DNA of 5,096 nt from an uncultured Porphyromonadaceae bacterium. GTDB lineage: Bacteria; Bacteroidota; Bacteroidia; Bacteroidales; Muribaculaceae. The position numbers and the translations under genes are program-made. The notes below the pieces were generated by a model. That model worked only from the letters and a program-made list of their open reading frames with translations, did no database searches and was not told where the DNA came from. Below are positions 1 through 5,096 of this stretch, one piece after another. The stretch spans positions 1-5,096 of the forward strand of contig CABUTY010000128.1 in NCBI GenBank assembly GCA_902494595.1, read 5' to 3'. How positions within the stretch are numbered: position 1 is the first letter of the stretch; every line of letters starts with the position of its first letter.

Positions 1-51
1 CAAGCGCATCAAGCACCGCACGGCCAACAAAAAGTATATTTTGTGTCGAAA

Positions 52-71
52 GTTTATACCCTGTTTATACC
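52..71. repeat. short direct repeat GTTTATACC x2
   Basis: The nonamer GTTTATACC occurs at 52-60 and again at 63-71, an 11-nt period. It lies on the 3' side of the tRNA-Thr gene, just beyond the hairpin at 84-115. Closely spaced short direct repeats near a tRNA 3' end can be recombinase or regulator binding sites, but two 9-mers in AT-rich DNA can also arise by chance. The rest of bases 1-83 contains no gene I can name: a short plus-strand reading frame runs in from the edge to a stop at 86-88, and one minus-strand frame is open out of the window, neither with a recognisable motif. Confidence 0.45.
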
Positions 72-83
72 TGGATTTACAGA

Positions 84-115
84 AATAGCTGATAATCAAA
101 CGACTATCAGCTATT
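84..115 (-). terminator. hairpin downstream of tRNA-Thr, probable terminator or processing stem
   Basis: The arms AATAGCTGATA (84-94) and TATCAGCTATT (105-115) are perfectly complementary, giving an 11-bp stem with a 10-nt loop, starting 5 nt beyond the tRNA discriminator base on the minus strand. The sequence after the stem on that strand (TTCTGTAAATCC) is only weakly U-rich, so it is not a textbook intrinsic terminator. By position it most likely ends the tRNA transcript or marks its 3' processing. The palindrome itself is certain; the function is inferred. Confidence 0.6.
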
Positions 116-120
116 CTATG

Positions 121-193
121 AGCCGCGAGTGGGACTCGAACCCACGACCTTTTCGTTACGAATGAAATGCTCTACCAACTGAGCTATTGCGGC
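121..193 (-). tRNA. tRNA-Thr (anticodon CGU, reads ACG)
   Basis: This is a complete 73-nt cloverleaf read on the minus strand: acceptor GCCGCAA with TCGCGGC, D arm with AGTTGGTA loop, anticodon loop TTCGTAA with anticodon CGT at plus 158-160, a 5-nt variable loop, and a T arm with a perfect GTGGG/CCCAC stem and loop TTCGAGT. The discriminator is T and no CCA is encoded (CAT follows), so CCA must be added after transcription. Threonine identity follows from the anticodon. Two stem positions are mismatched as A-C: 6-67 in the acceptor stem and 31-39 closing the anticodon loop. It has its own good Bacteroidetes promoter (204-235). The gene is probably functional, although it may decode less well than usual; a tRNA-Thr(UGU) elsewhere would normally be able to read ACG too. 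Confidence 0.96.
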
Positions 194-203
194 GTTTCAG
201 CTG

Positions 204-235
204 CAAAATTAATAAAATCCTCGCAAACCGCCAAA
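204..235 (-). promoter_or_regulatory. Bacteroidetes-type promoter of tRNA-Thr
   Basis: On the minus strand a -33 TTTG (plus 232-235) is followed after 20 nt by TAATTTTG (plus 204-211), an exact match to the Bacteroidetes consensus TTTG, 19-21 nt, TAnnTTTG. The -7 element ends about 10 nt before the tRNA 5' end at 193, so transcription would start a few bases before the mature tRNA. Consensus, spacing and position all agree. Confidence 0.8.
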
Positions 236-265
236 TCCTGATGATAATCACTCCGAAAAAATTCC

Positions 266-309
266 ATTTCCCTTGCTGATTTTTAATTTCCCTTGCTGAT
301 TTTTAATTT
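266..309. repeat. 20-bp tandem repeat, 2.2 copies
   Basis: The 20-bp unit ATTTCCCTTGCTGATTTTTA occupies 266-285 and is repeated without change at 286-305, with a further ATTT at 306-309. It lies between the two arms of the 14-bp inverted repeat, upstream of the tRNA -33 element. Two identical copies suggest recent slippage duplication, so copy number could vary between strains. No known binding motif is recognised. Confidence 0.85.
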
Positions 310-347
310 GAACAAGCTGGGAAATTGCCGGAATTATTAATTTTGCA

Positions 348-615
348 AAAAGAGCAGGCTGGGGCAGCGCTTCGGCATGGAAAAGGCGAGAGCGCTCTTT
401 GAGGAGCGGCTGGTGTGGCGAGGCGGCAGCCGAGTAAAAATGAAGCTGCTGCCGGGCTGCAAGAAGGAACTGCTGCCGGGCGCCGGCCAAAGTCGGGCTA
501 TACGGAATTTCACGACATGAAGGACATGGCACTGGCCATATCCAAGCCTCAGCCAGATTCGCGGATATCCATAATAGGGGGCTGCTGTCAAAGGCGCGTG
601 CCTGCCCAATTCCGG
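348..615. other. GC-rich gap between peptidase gene and tRNA, no convincing gene
   Basis: This stretch separates the end of the peptidase gene from the AT-rich tRNA promoter region. Base composition changes sharply at about 350 from AT-rich to GC-rich. Overlapping open frames exist on both strands, but they are rich in Arg, Ser, Pro and Gly, lack recognisable motifs and compete with each other. The one with the least odd composition is a 47-codon plus-strand frame at 377-520, beginning MEKARALFEERLVWRGG, just downstream of the plus-facing -7-like octamer at 338-345; it has no clear ribosome-binding context. CTGCTGCCGGGC occurs twice (446-457 and 470-481), and a small GC hairpin is possible just after the second copy. 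No T-tract terminator for the peptidase operon is seen. It could be a structured RNA, a decayed gene or plain spacer. Confidence 0.4.
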
Positions 616-1482
616 TCAGAGGGATGAGTAGGGGATGGAGAAGGTGTCGCCGCCGTTGGGGTCGCCGGAGTCGAGGCCTTTCTTAAGCCATCGCACGCGC
701 CATTCGCTGCGGCCATGGTTGAAGGACTCAGGCATCTCGCGCCCGTAAGCTTTTTTCTGGAGATAGTCGTCGCCGATTTTTGCAGCCACATCAAGAGCCT
801 CCTCCACATCTCCGGGCTCGAGCGAACGGAACATGCGGTTGTCGGTGTGACCCCAGACGCCGGCCAGATAGTCGGCCTGCAGCTCCGTGCGCACGCTGAT
901 CTTGTTGGCCTCGCTTTCCGACACCTCCGCCCTTTTGCGGTGCGTCTCCGGAAGTATGCCCAGAAGATTCTGCACATGGTGCCCAACCTCATGCGCTATC
1001 ACATAGGCATAGGCGAAGTCGCCGCCGCCACCTATGTCGGTCTCCATATCCTTCAGGAAATCGAGGTCGATGTAGACGGTCTTGTCGGCAGAGCAATAGA
1101 AGGGGCCAGTCTGGGAAGTGGCGCCGCCGCATCCCGACTGCACCGAGCCATGGAAGAGCACCATCTTGGGCGGCTCATACTCACCCCAGCCGTTCTGCCG
1201 GAAAATTTCCGTCCATACATCCTCGGTACCGGCGAGAATCACCGACACGAAGTCGGCCAGCTCCTTGTCCTCCGGCGTCTCCACATATTCCTGACGTTGC
1301 TGGGAGACACCCTGGCTACCCATGACATTGCGGGCCACATCGCCGATGTTTCCGCCGGAGAGGAGAGTGATTATGCCTATTATCACGGCGCCGAGGATAC
1401 CGCCGCCCACTCCGATGGTACGGCCTGAAATACCCCGTCTGTCTTCTATGTTGCCGCTACGGCGGCGTCCGTCAAGTCTCAT
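616..1482 (-). CDS. YpfJ-type neutral zinc metallopeptidase, membrane-anchored
   Basis: This 288-residue protein matches the Zn_peptidase family (PF04228, E. coli YpfJ type, about 287 residues) over its full length. The N-terminus has the family opening MRLDGRRRSGNIEDRRG, followed by one hydrophobic segment at about 23-41 that should anchor it in the inner membrane with the domain outside. The zinc site HEVGH is at 164-168, in VIAHEVGHHVQNLLG, and a second conserved block RTELQADYLAGVWGH (198-212) supplies the likely third ligand region. Cys118 and Cys130 flank a Gly/Ser segment and could form a disulfide. The C-terminal FNHGRSEWRVRWLKKGLDSG block (254-273) is also typical. The start is 12 nt after the MFS stop codon, which implies cotranscription; the upstream sequence is A-rich without a Shine-Dalgarno. 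Substrates of this family are poorly known, so protease activity is inferred from the motif. Confidence 0.93.
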   Translation of the reverse strand: MRLDGRRRSGNIEDRRGISGRTIGVGGGILGAVIIGIITLLSGGNIGDVARNVMGSQGVSQQRQEYVETPEDKELADFVSVILAGTEDVWTEIFRQNGWGEYEPPKMVLFHGSVQSGCGGATSQTGPFYCSADKTVYIDLDFLKDMETDIGGGGDFAYAYVIAHEVGHHVQNLLGILPETHRKRAEVSESEANKISVRTELQADYLAGVWGHTDNRMFRSLEPGDVEEALDVAAKIGDDYLQKKAYGREMPESFNHGRSEWRVRWLKKGLDSGDPNGGDTFSIPYSSL

Positions 1483-1494
1483 GTCTTTATGGTT

Positions 1495-2778
1495 TTACTG
1501 GTTGTCAAGGTCAGGCTTAAGACGATAGGTCCATACCGAGAAGAAGAGAACGAAAGCGAGGAGGACGAGGAAAACGATGGCGGTGCTGTGGAGGATGTTG
1601 CCGATACCCACGAGCGGAGCCACAATGGCGCCTACCACATATCCGGCCACGCCGAGCAGCGCGGAAGCCTCACCGGCCTGGTGACGACCCTCGTTCATGG
1701 CCAGCGTGTTGGACACGCTGAAAATCATGCCGCCGGCAAAGAGCATGGATACCGTGCATATCTCAAAAAGGAGGAAGCTGTGCACATGCCAAAGGCCGTA
1801 GGCACCCACGCCGAGTGCCGGAATGAGGATGACGGCCGCCACAGGCACGGCGTTCTTGAAAGGATGGAACTTCAGCGACAGCATCGACCCCAGAGCCACA
1901 GCAATTGAATTGAGGCCGATAATGACGCCATACATCGACTGCGAGAAGCCGTAATGCACCTCCAGAATGAACGGAGCCGCAGAGATATAGGCGAAAAGCA
2001 GGCCGAGACTACATCCCTTTAGACTGATATGCACCATGAAGGGGACATTCTTCATCAGATTGAGATATCCGGGGAGAGTCTTGTACCAGGGGAGGGTAGT
2101 CCTGTCGGCCGGATATAGCGACTCCTTGAGCTTGGGCGCGAAGCAGAGGACAATGAGGGCGAAAGCGGCGAGTACCCAGAAGACGCCCTGCCAGTCGAAT
2201 CGGTCGGCGATGACGCCGCCGACCACCGGCGAACATGCGGGCGCGAAACCGTTGACGGCGCCGATAAGGGCCATGAACTTGGCCAGCTCTCTACCTTTGA
2301 AGATATCGGCGGGGATGGTGCGAGCGAGGAAATAGCCACCCGAAGCGCCGACACCCTGCACGAAACGGCATATGAGGAACTCGGTGATGGAGCGTGAGAA
2401 TACCGATGCCACGGCACCGATGATGAACACCACCAAGGCCCATATGAGAACCGACTTACGGCCATAATGGTCGGAAATCGGGCCCATGAGAAGCTGGCCC
2501 ACGCCGAGACCTATCATGCCGGTGGTCAGACCCAGCTGCGCATGCGATGGTGTGCAGCCGAAGAAGCGTGCCAGTCGGGGCAGCGACGGCGTGAACATGT
2601 CGTTGACAAACGACCCCAGCGCGCTCAGCAGCACAAGATATATCACCAGAAACCAATAATATTTTCTGTCTGACTGTGCAGGGCGCAGAGGAGGCGCAGC
2701 CTGCGGAGATGCGGGATGTTGCGGAGCGGATGTGGAGGGAGCCGGTTTTCCCGGCTCCGTAGTGGAATCGATATTCAT
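1495..2778 (-). CDS. MFS drug exporter, Bcr/CflA-like (DHA1, 12 TM)
   Basis: This 427-residue protein is a major facilitator with about twelve membrane segments from residue 40 to 416. Family marks are the TM1 end with Asp60 in NDMFTPSLPRLARFFG (59-74), the loop 2-3 motif A MGPISDHYGRKSVL (98-111), the TM4 region RFVQGVGASGGYFLARTI (138-155), a motif C-like GAVNGFAPACSPVVGG (173-188) in TM5, and NEGRHQAGEASALLG (362-376) near TM11. The order and spacing match the Bcr/CflA drug:proton antiporters (bicyclomycin, chloramphenicol and sulfonamide exporters), so proton-driven export of a small molecule is likely; the substrate cannot be read. A Pro/Ala/Ser-rich cytoplasmic tail of about 36 residues precedes TM1, with nine prolines in residues 9-33. 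The gene starts 43 nt after the GNAT stop in an A/T-rich leader, and its stop is 12 nt before the peptidase start. Confidence 0.92.
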   Translation of the reverse strand: MNIDSTTEPGKPAPSTSAPQHPASPQAAPPLRPAQSDRKYYWFLVIYLVLLSALGSFVNDMFTPSLPRLARFFGCTPSHAQLGLTTGMIGLGVGQLLMGPISDHYGRKSVLIWALVVFIIGAVASVFSRSITEFLICRFVQGVGASGGYFLARTIPADIFKGRELAKFMALIGAVNGFAPACSPVVGGVIADRFDWQGVFWVLAAFALIVLCFAPKLKESLYPADRTTLPWYKTLPGYLNLMKNVPFMVHISLKGCSLGLLFAYISAAPFILEVHYGFSQSMYGVIIGLNSIAVALGSMLSLKFHPFKNAVPVAAVILIPALGVGAYGLWHVHSFLLFEICTVSMLFAGGMIFSVSNTLAMNEGRHQAGEASALLGVAGYVVGAIVAPLVGIGNILHSTAIVFLVLLAFVLFFSVWTYRLKPDLDNQ

Positions 2779-2821
2779 AACAAGGATTTTATTATAATAA
2801 CCTTGTCGGGAGAGGGAGGGT

Positions 2822-3400
2822 TCAGCGCTCTCTGGTCATATGATGCATGTCGATGCCGGCGAAAGGGCGCATTCCGACCTCGGTAAAGCCGAGGCGTTCG
2901 TAAAGGGCGTAAGCATTGTCGTTGCCCGGGGCGCAGAGAAGGCCGAACTGTTTGCCGGCATCCTTATGGCTGTCCATGGCGGCGTTCATGAGGCGACGAG
3001 CCAGCCCGCGGCCACGGAAGGCCGGATATACGGCCATCGAATCGAGGTAAATCTCGTCGGGGGATGTCTCGTCGTCGAAATCATCTTCGCGCAGGTCATA
3101 GCCCAGCATCTCGTTGGCCTTTGCTATGAAGGCCCGGCGCAGTTCATGCAGCCGTGCGCCGTCGTAGCTCACGATTGCGCCGGCGATATTGCCGGCCTCA
3201 TCCTCGGCAACGAGTGTGTTGCGGTAGCTGTACTGGGAATTTTCCATGCGGCAGAGAGCCGTGAAAAGCTGCTGCAGAAGCGGAAGGCGCTCCTTTCCTC
3301 CGGCAAGAGCCTCGCAACCCTCCTCATGGAGAGCCATCTGTATGATCTCGGCTATCGCCGGCGAATCTGCCGGCACTGCCGCCCGTATTTTTATTTCCAT
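2822..3400 (-). CDS. GNAT-family N-acetyltransferase
   Basis: This 192-residue single-domain protein has the GNAT fold. It begins MEIKIRAAVPADSPAIAEII, the usual beta1-alpha1 opening. Beta2-beta3 are at about 62-79 (TLVAEDEAGNIAGAIVSYDG). The acetyl-CoA pyrophosphate loop, motif A, is at 122-138, with FRGRGLA at 128-134 as the Q/RxxGxG/A signature. Motif B NAYALYERLGF is at 162-172 and includes the usual Asn and Tyr near the sulfur of CoA. The segment 80-116 between beta3 and beta4 is longer than in minimal GNATs and acidic at its end (REDDFDDE), and probably helps form the substrate pocket. The acceptor is unknown: a small amine, an antibiotic or a protein N-terminus are all possible. It sits 60 nt after the MATE pump and 43 nt before the MFS pump, so a shared transcript is likely. 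Confidence 0.92.
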   Translation of the reverse strand: MEIKIRAAVPADSPAIAEIIQMALHEEGCEALAGGKERLPLLQQLFTALCRMENSQYSYRNTLVAEDEAGNIAGAIVSYDGARLHELRRAFIAKANEMLGYDLREDDFDDETSPDEIYLDSMAVYPAFRGRGLARRLMNAAMDSHKDAGKQFGLLCAPGNDNAYALYERLGFTEVGMRPFAGIDMHHMTRER

Positions 3401-3460
3401 CTTATAAGCCTTTTACAATAATAAGGCAGGTTCTGTAAATTTGACGCTGCCATAACAAAT

Positions 3461-4855
3461 TCAGACGGCGAAGGCCTTGTTCTGCCATCGGCGGGAGTTC
3501 CAACGACGAATGAAAACAACACCGCGGATATTCTCGTCGAGAGCGAACATCCACCACATGCCGAGGATGCCGAAGCCGGCCACTATGCCGAAAAGATAGG
3601 CGCAGACCACCGCCACCGTCCACATCACCACCAGCCCGACATAGAAAGGATAGTTCACATCGCCGGTGGCCTGGAGCACATTGACGAAGAGGATATTGAT
3701 GGGGCGTCCTATTTCAAGCACAAGGTCAATCCAGAGAATGGCCGTGCCGAAGGCTATGATTTCCATGTTGTCGGTCAGGAACGACATGATGGTATTGCCG
3801 GTCACGGCTGTTATGGCGGAAATTGCGAGCGTCCAGAAGAGCGCCACTTTCATCACGTACCTGCCCATGGTGTAGGCTCCTTCCCATCGGCGGGCACCCA
3901 CCAGATGCCCTATCTGTATGGCGCCGGCGTGGGATATGGCTATCGAGAAGAGGTACACGAACATGATTATGTTGACGCAATAGGTTCTTGCGGCAAGGCT
4001 TTCCATGCCGAGGGTGGCTATGAAATACGCGATCACGAGCTGGGAGCATGAATAGCTGAACTGTTCGCCGGCGGAGGGTAGCCCTATCTTCATGAGATTG
4101 CGGAATTGCTGACGGGGCCATTTGCGGAGTATATGCCATGGGAAACCATCCATGATGGTGCGGAAAGTGATGACCATCAGGATTGACATTGATGCTATTC
4201 TGGCGATAGCCGTCGACAGGGCAGCGCCGGCGACCCCTATAGCGGGAGCACCGAATTTGCCGAAAATCAGCACATAGTCGCCCAATATGTTGAGGATATT
4301 CACCACAAGAATCACCATCATGGGGAATACGGGGCGGTTGTTGGCTCTGAGAGCAGCCGAGAGGGTTAGGGCAATAGCCTGTACGAAAGCGAATCCGCCC
4401 ACCAGCTCAAGGTAGGCCGTGCCTTCAGCAAGCATTTCATTCTCGAGTCCCATGGCCGAGAGTATGGGGGTGGCGAAGAGCCACAGCGACAGGGAAACAG
4501 TCAGGCCGAAGACCAGGTTGACCACCAGCGCCACCCCCACAACCGAGCGCATCTTGTCGGTGAGCCTGGCGCCGAGATACTGGCTGCAAAGTACCGACGT
4601 GCCCAGATTGATGACCTCGAAGATGATGAAGCAGAACGACAGCAGCTGGTTGGCCATACCCACGGCGGCCACGCTCGCATCGGAATGACGCGACAGCATC
4701 AGAGTGTCGACGGCTCCCAACGACATGATAAGCAATGTCTCTATGAAGATGGGTATGGTAAGCTGCACCAGCTCGCGCCGCAACGGACTCTTCTTGTTCC
4801 GGTGTCTTTTCAGAAGCGACACAGGATATGACAAGGCTCCGGATATCATTGGCAT
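3461..4855 (-). CDS. MATE-family efflux transporter
   Basis: From the start chosen here the protein has 464 residues, normal for MATE exporters (MatE domain PF01554, twice), which use a Na+ or H+ gradient to expel cationic drugs or metabolites. About twelve membrane segments are visible in two similar halves. Typical blocks are LRRELVQLTIPIFIETLL before and in TM1 (25-42), GAVDTLMLSR (47-56), LRANNRPVFPMM (169-180) followed by NILNILGDYVLIFG, and in the second lobe QATGDVNYPFYVG (395-407). The C-terminus is a basic cytoplasmic tail (RRWNSRRWQNK). The frame stays open to an ATG at 4897, but that would place the first nine codons inside the rlmN terminator stem; the ATG at 4855, or the one at 4849, both just before the basic segment LLKRHRNKK, is more credible. 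No clear consensus promoter was found between the terminator and the gene. It is the first of four closely spaced genes. Confidence 0.9.
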   Translation of the reverse strand: MPMISGALSYPVSLLKRHRNKKSPLRRELVQLTIPIFIETLLIMSLGAVDTLMLSRHSDASVAAVGMANQLLSFCFIIFEVINLGTSVLCSQYLGARLTDKMRSVVGVALVVNLVFGLTVSLSLWLFATPILSAMGLENEMLAEGTAYLELVGGFAFVQAIALTLSAALRANNRPVFPMMVILVVNILNILGDYVLIFGKFGAPAIGVAGAALSTAIARIASMSILMVITFRTIMDGFPWHILRKWPRQQFRNLMKIGLPSAGEQFSYSCSQLVIAYFIATLGMESLAARTYCVNIIMFVYLFSIAISHAGAIQIGHLVGARRWEGAYTMGRYVMKVALFWTLAISAITAVTGNTIMSFLTDNMEIIAFGTAILWIDLVLEIGRPINILFVNVLQATGDVNYPFYVGLVVMWTVAVVCAYLFGIVAGFGILGMWWMFALDENIRGVVFIRRWNSRRWQNKAFAV

Positions 4856-4860
4856 AAGTA

Positions 4861-4900
4861 AAACTAAAAACAGATGCAAAGATTCGCTTCTTTGCATCTG
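4861..4900 (-). terminator. intrinsic terminator of rlmN
   Basis: The arms CAGATGCAAAGA (4871-4882) and TCTTTGCATCTG (4889-4900) form a perfect 12-bp stem with a 6-nt loop. On the minus strand the stem is followed directly by TTTTTAGTTT, the U-tract expected of a rho-independent terminator. It begins 31 nt after the rlmN stop codon and ends a few bases before the chosen MATE start, so it separates the two transcription units unless read-through occurs. There is no comparable T-tract on the plus-strand side. Confidence 0.88.
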
Positions 4901-4931
4901 TATAGACGATAAAAGGGGGTTGGATATTGTG

Positions 4932-5096
4932 TCAGGAAGTTGCGAGCATACCGCAAGCTGCGGCGATGTCCTCGCCGCGGCTCGCGCGTATTGTCGCGGT
5001 GATACCCTTGCTGTTGAGGTAGCTGCGGAACATCAGCATTCTGTCTTCGCTTGCCGGGTACAGCTCCACGCCAGGCACCTGGTGGAAACGGATAAG
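4932..5096 (-). CDS. rlmN: RlmN, 23S rRNA (adenine-2503-C2)-methyltransferase, C-terminal part
   Basis: Only the last 54 codons and the TGA stop are in the window; the gene runs off the right edge. The peptide starts LIRFHQVPGVELYPASEDRM and ends in the block RASRGEDIAAACGML, which is diagnostic of RlmN. This radical-SAM enzyme methylates C2 of A2503 in 23S rRNA and A37 of some tRNAs. The Cys in AAACG corresponds to the conserved C-terminal Cys (Cys355 of E. coli RlmN) that carries the transferred methyl group. The radical-SAM CxxxCxxC cluster site lies outside the window. The related Cfr resistance enzymes share the mechanism, but the sequence around this Cys reads as a housekeeping RlmN, as expected for Bacteroidales. 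A strong terminator follows 31 nt downstream. Confidence 0.9.
   Translation of the reverse strand, partial: LIRFHQVPGVELYPASEDRMLMFRSYLNSKGITATIRASRGEDIAAACGMLATS

Larger units (their letters stand above)
202..347. repeat. 14-bp inverted repeat carrying -7-like elements
   Basis: TGCAAAATTAATAA at 202-215 has its exact reverse complement TTATTAATTTTGCA at 334-347, with 118 bp between the arms. The left arm contains the tRNA promoter -7 element on the minus strand (204-211). The right arm contains the same octamer TAATTTTG on the plus strand (338-345), facing away from the tRNA, but no TTTG lies at the correct distance upstream of it (the nearest, 307-310, is 27 nt away). The arms are too far apart for a simple RNA hairpin. 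Confidence 0.7.

Noticed and set aside
1..88. Plus-strand frame ending at 86-88 as the tail of an integrase
   Set aside because: The roughly 28 residues contain no catalytic or conserved tyrosine-recombinase motif and are too short to assign.
248..609. Two overlapping minus-strand frames (248-532, 94 codons; 337-609, 90 codons) in the gap
   Set aside because: They overlap each other in different frames, are rich in Ser, Arg, Pro and Gln, run partly through the tandem repeat or the promoter-like DNA, and show no domain or start context.
415..627. 70-codon plus-strand frame in the gap
   Set aside because: It overlaps the equally open 377-520 frame and the 3' end of the peptidase gene, with no motif or ribosome-binding context.
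715..1428. 237-codon open frame on the plus strand
   Set aside because: It lies entirely opposite the zinc peptidase gene, whose motifs are clear; long antisense frames are expected in GC-rich coding DNA, and its product has no recognisable domain.
2780..2806. Inverted hexamer ACAAGG/CCTTGT before the MFS gene
   Set aside because: A 6-bp stem with a 15-nt AT-rich loop and no T-tract is too weak to call a terminator or operator.
2840..3421. 193-codon plus-strand frame almost coextensive with the GNAT gene
   Set aside because: The minus strand encodes a full GNAT domain with motif A and motif B. The antisense product shows no known pattern, so it is a mirror of the codon bias.
3408..3451. Short inverted repeats (GCCTT/AAGGC and GGCAG/CTGCC) in the MATE-GNAT gap
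   Set aside because: Five-base stems with loops of 10 nt or more are expected by chance; a TATTATTG -7-like octamer there lacks a correctly spaced -33 TTTG.
4932..5096. Possibility that the right-edge gene is the resistance methyltransferase Cfr
   Set aside because: The fragment reads as the RlmN C-terminus with SRGEDIAAACG, lies in chromosomal-looking context and has a housekeeping-style terminator. Only the missing N-terminal part could fully exclude it.

Overview
The window looks like a chromosomal piece of a Bacteroidales bacterium with GC-rich genes; a Muribaculaceae-type genome would fit, but genus cannot be settled from 5 kb. The pointers are a tRNA promoter of the Bacteroidetes type (TTTG, 20 nt, TAATTTTG), gene starts preceded by A/T-rich sequence rather than Shine-Dalgarno motifs, a tRNA-Thr without an encoded CCA, and an RlmN C-terminus that resembles Bacteroidales homologues.

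All recognisable genes lie on the minus strand, so transcription runs from high to low coordinates. At the right edge is the 3' end of rlmN (23S rRNA/tRNA adenine-C2 methyltransferase), closed by a strong intrinsic terminator (12-bp stem plus T-tract). Then follow four genes with short gaps: a MATE-family efflux pump, a GNAT acetyltransferase (60 nt gap), a Bcr/CflA-type MFS exporter (43 nt gap) and a membrane-anchored YpfJ-type zinc metallopeptidase (12 nt gap). The spacing suggests an operon carrying two exporters of different energetics and mechanism and an acetyltransferase, which is consistent with, but does not prove, a detoxification or drug-tolerance role.

Downstream of the peptidase lies about 420 nt without a convincing protein gene: a GC-rich stretch (about 350-615), then an AT-rich stretch with a 20-bp tandem repeat and a 14-bp inverted repeat whose arms each hold a promoter -7-like element facing outward. 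The left-hand arm is the -7 element of the tRNA-Thr(CGU) gene. That tRNA is complete but has two A-C mismatches in its stems. A perfect 11-bp hairpin follows it, and the first 83 bases hold no assignable gene, only a short direct repeat.

I found no clear sign of a new defence, mobile or biosynthetic system. The most useful points are a start-site correction for the MATE gene (the longest ORF starts inside the rlmN terminator), the unusual tRNA, and the unexplained non-coding block between the peptidase and the tRNA.
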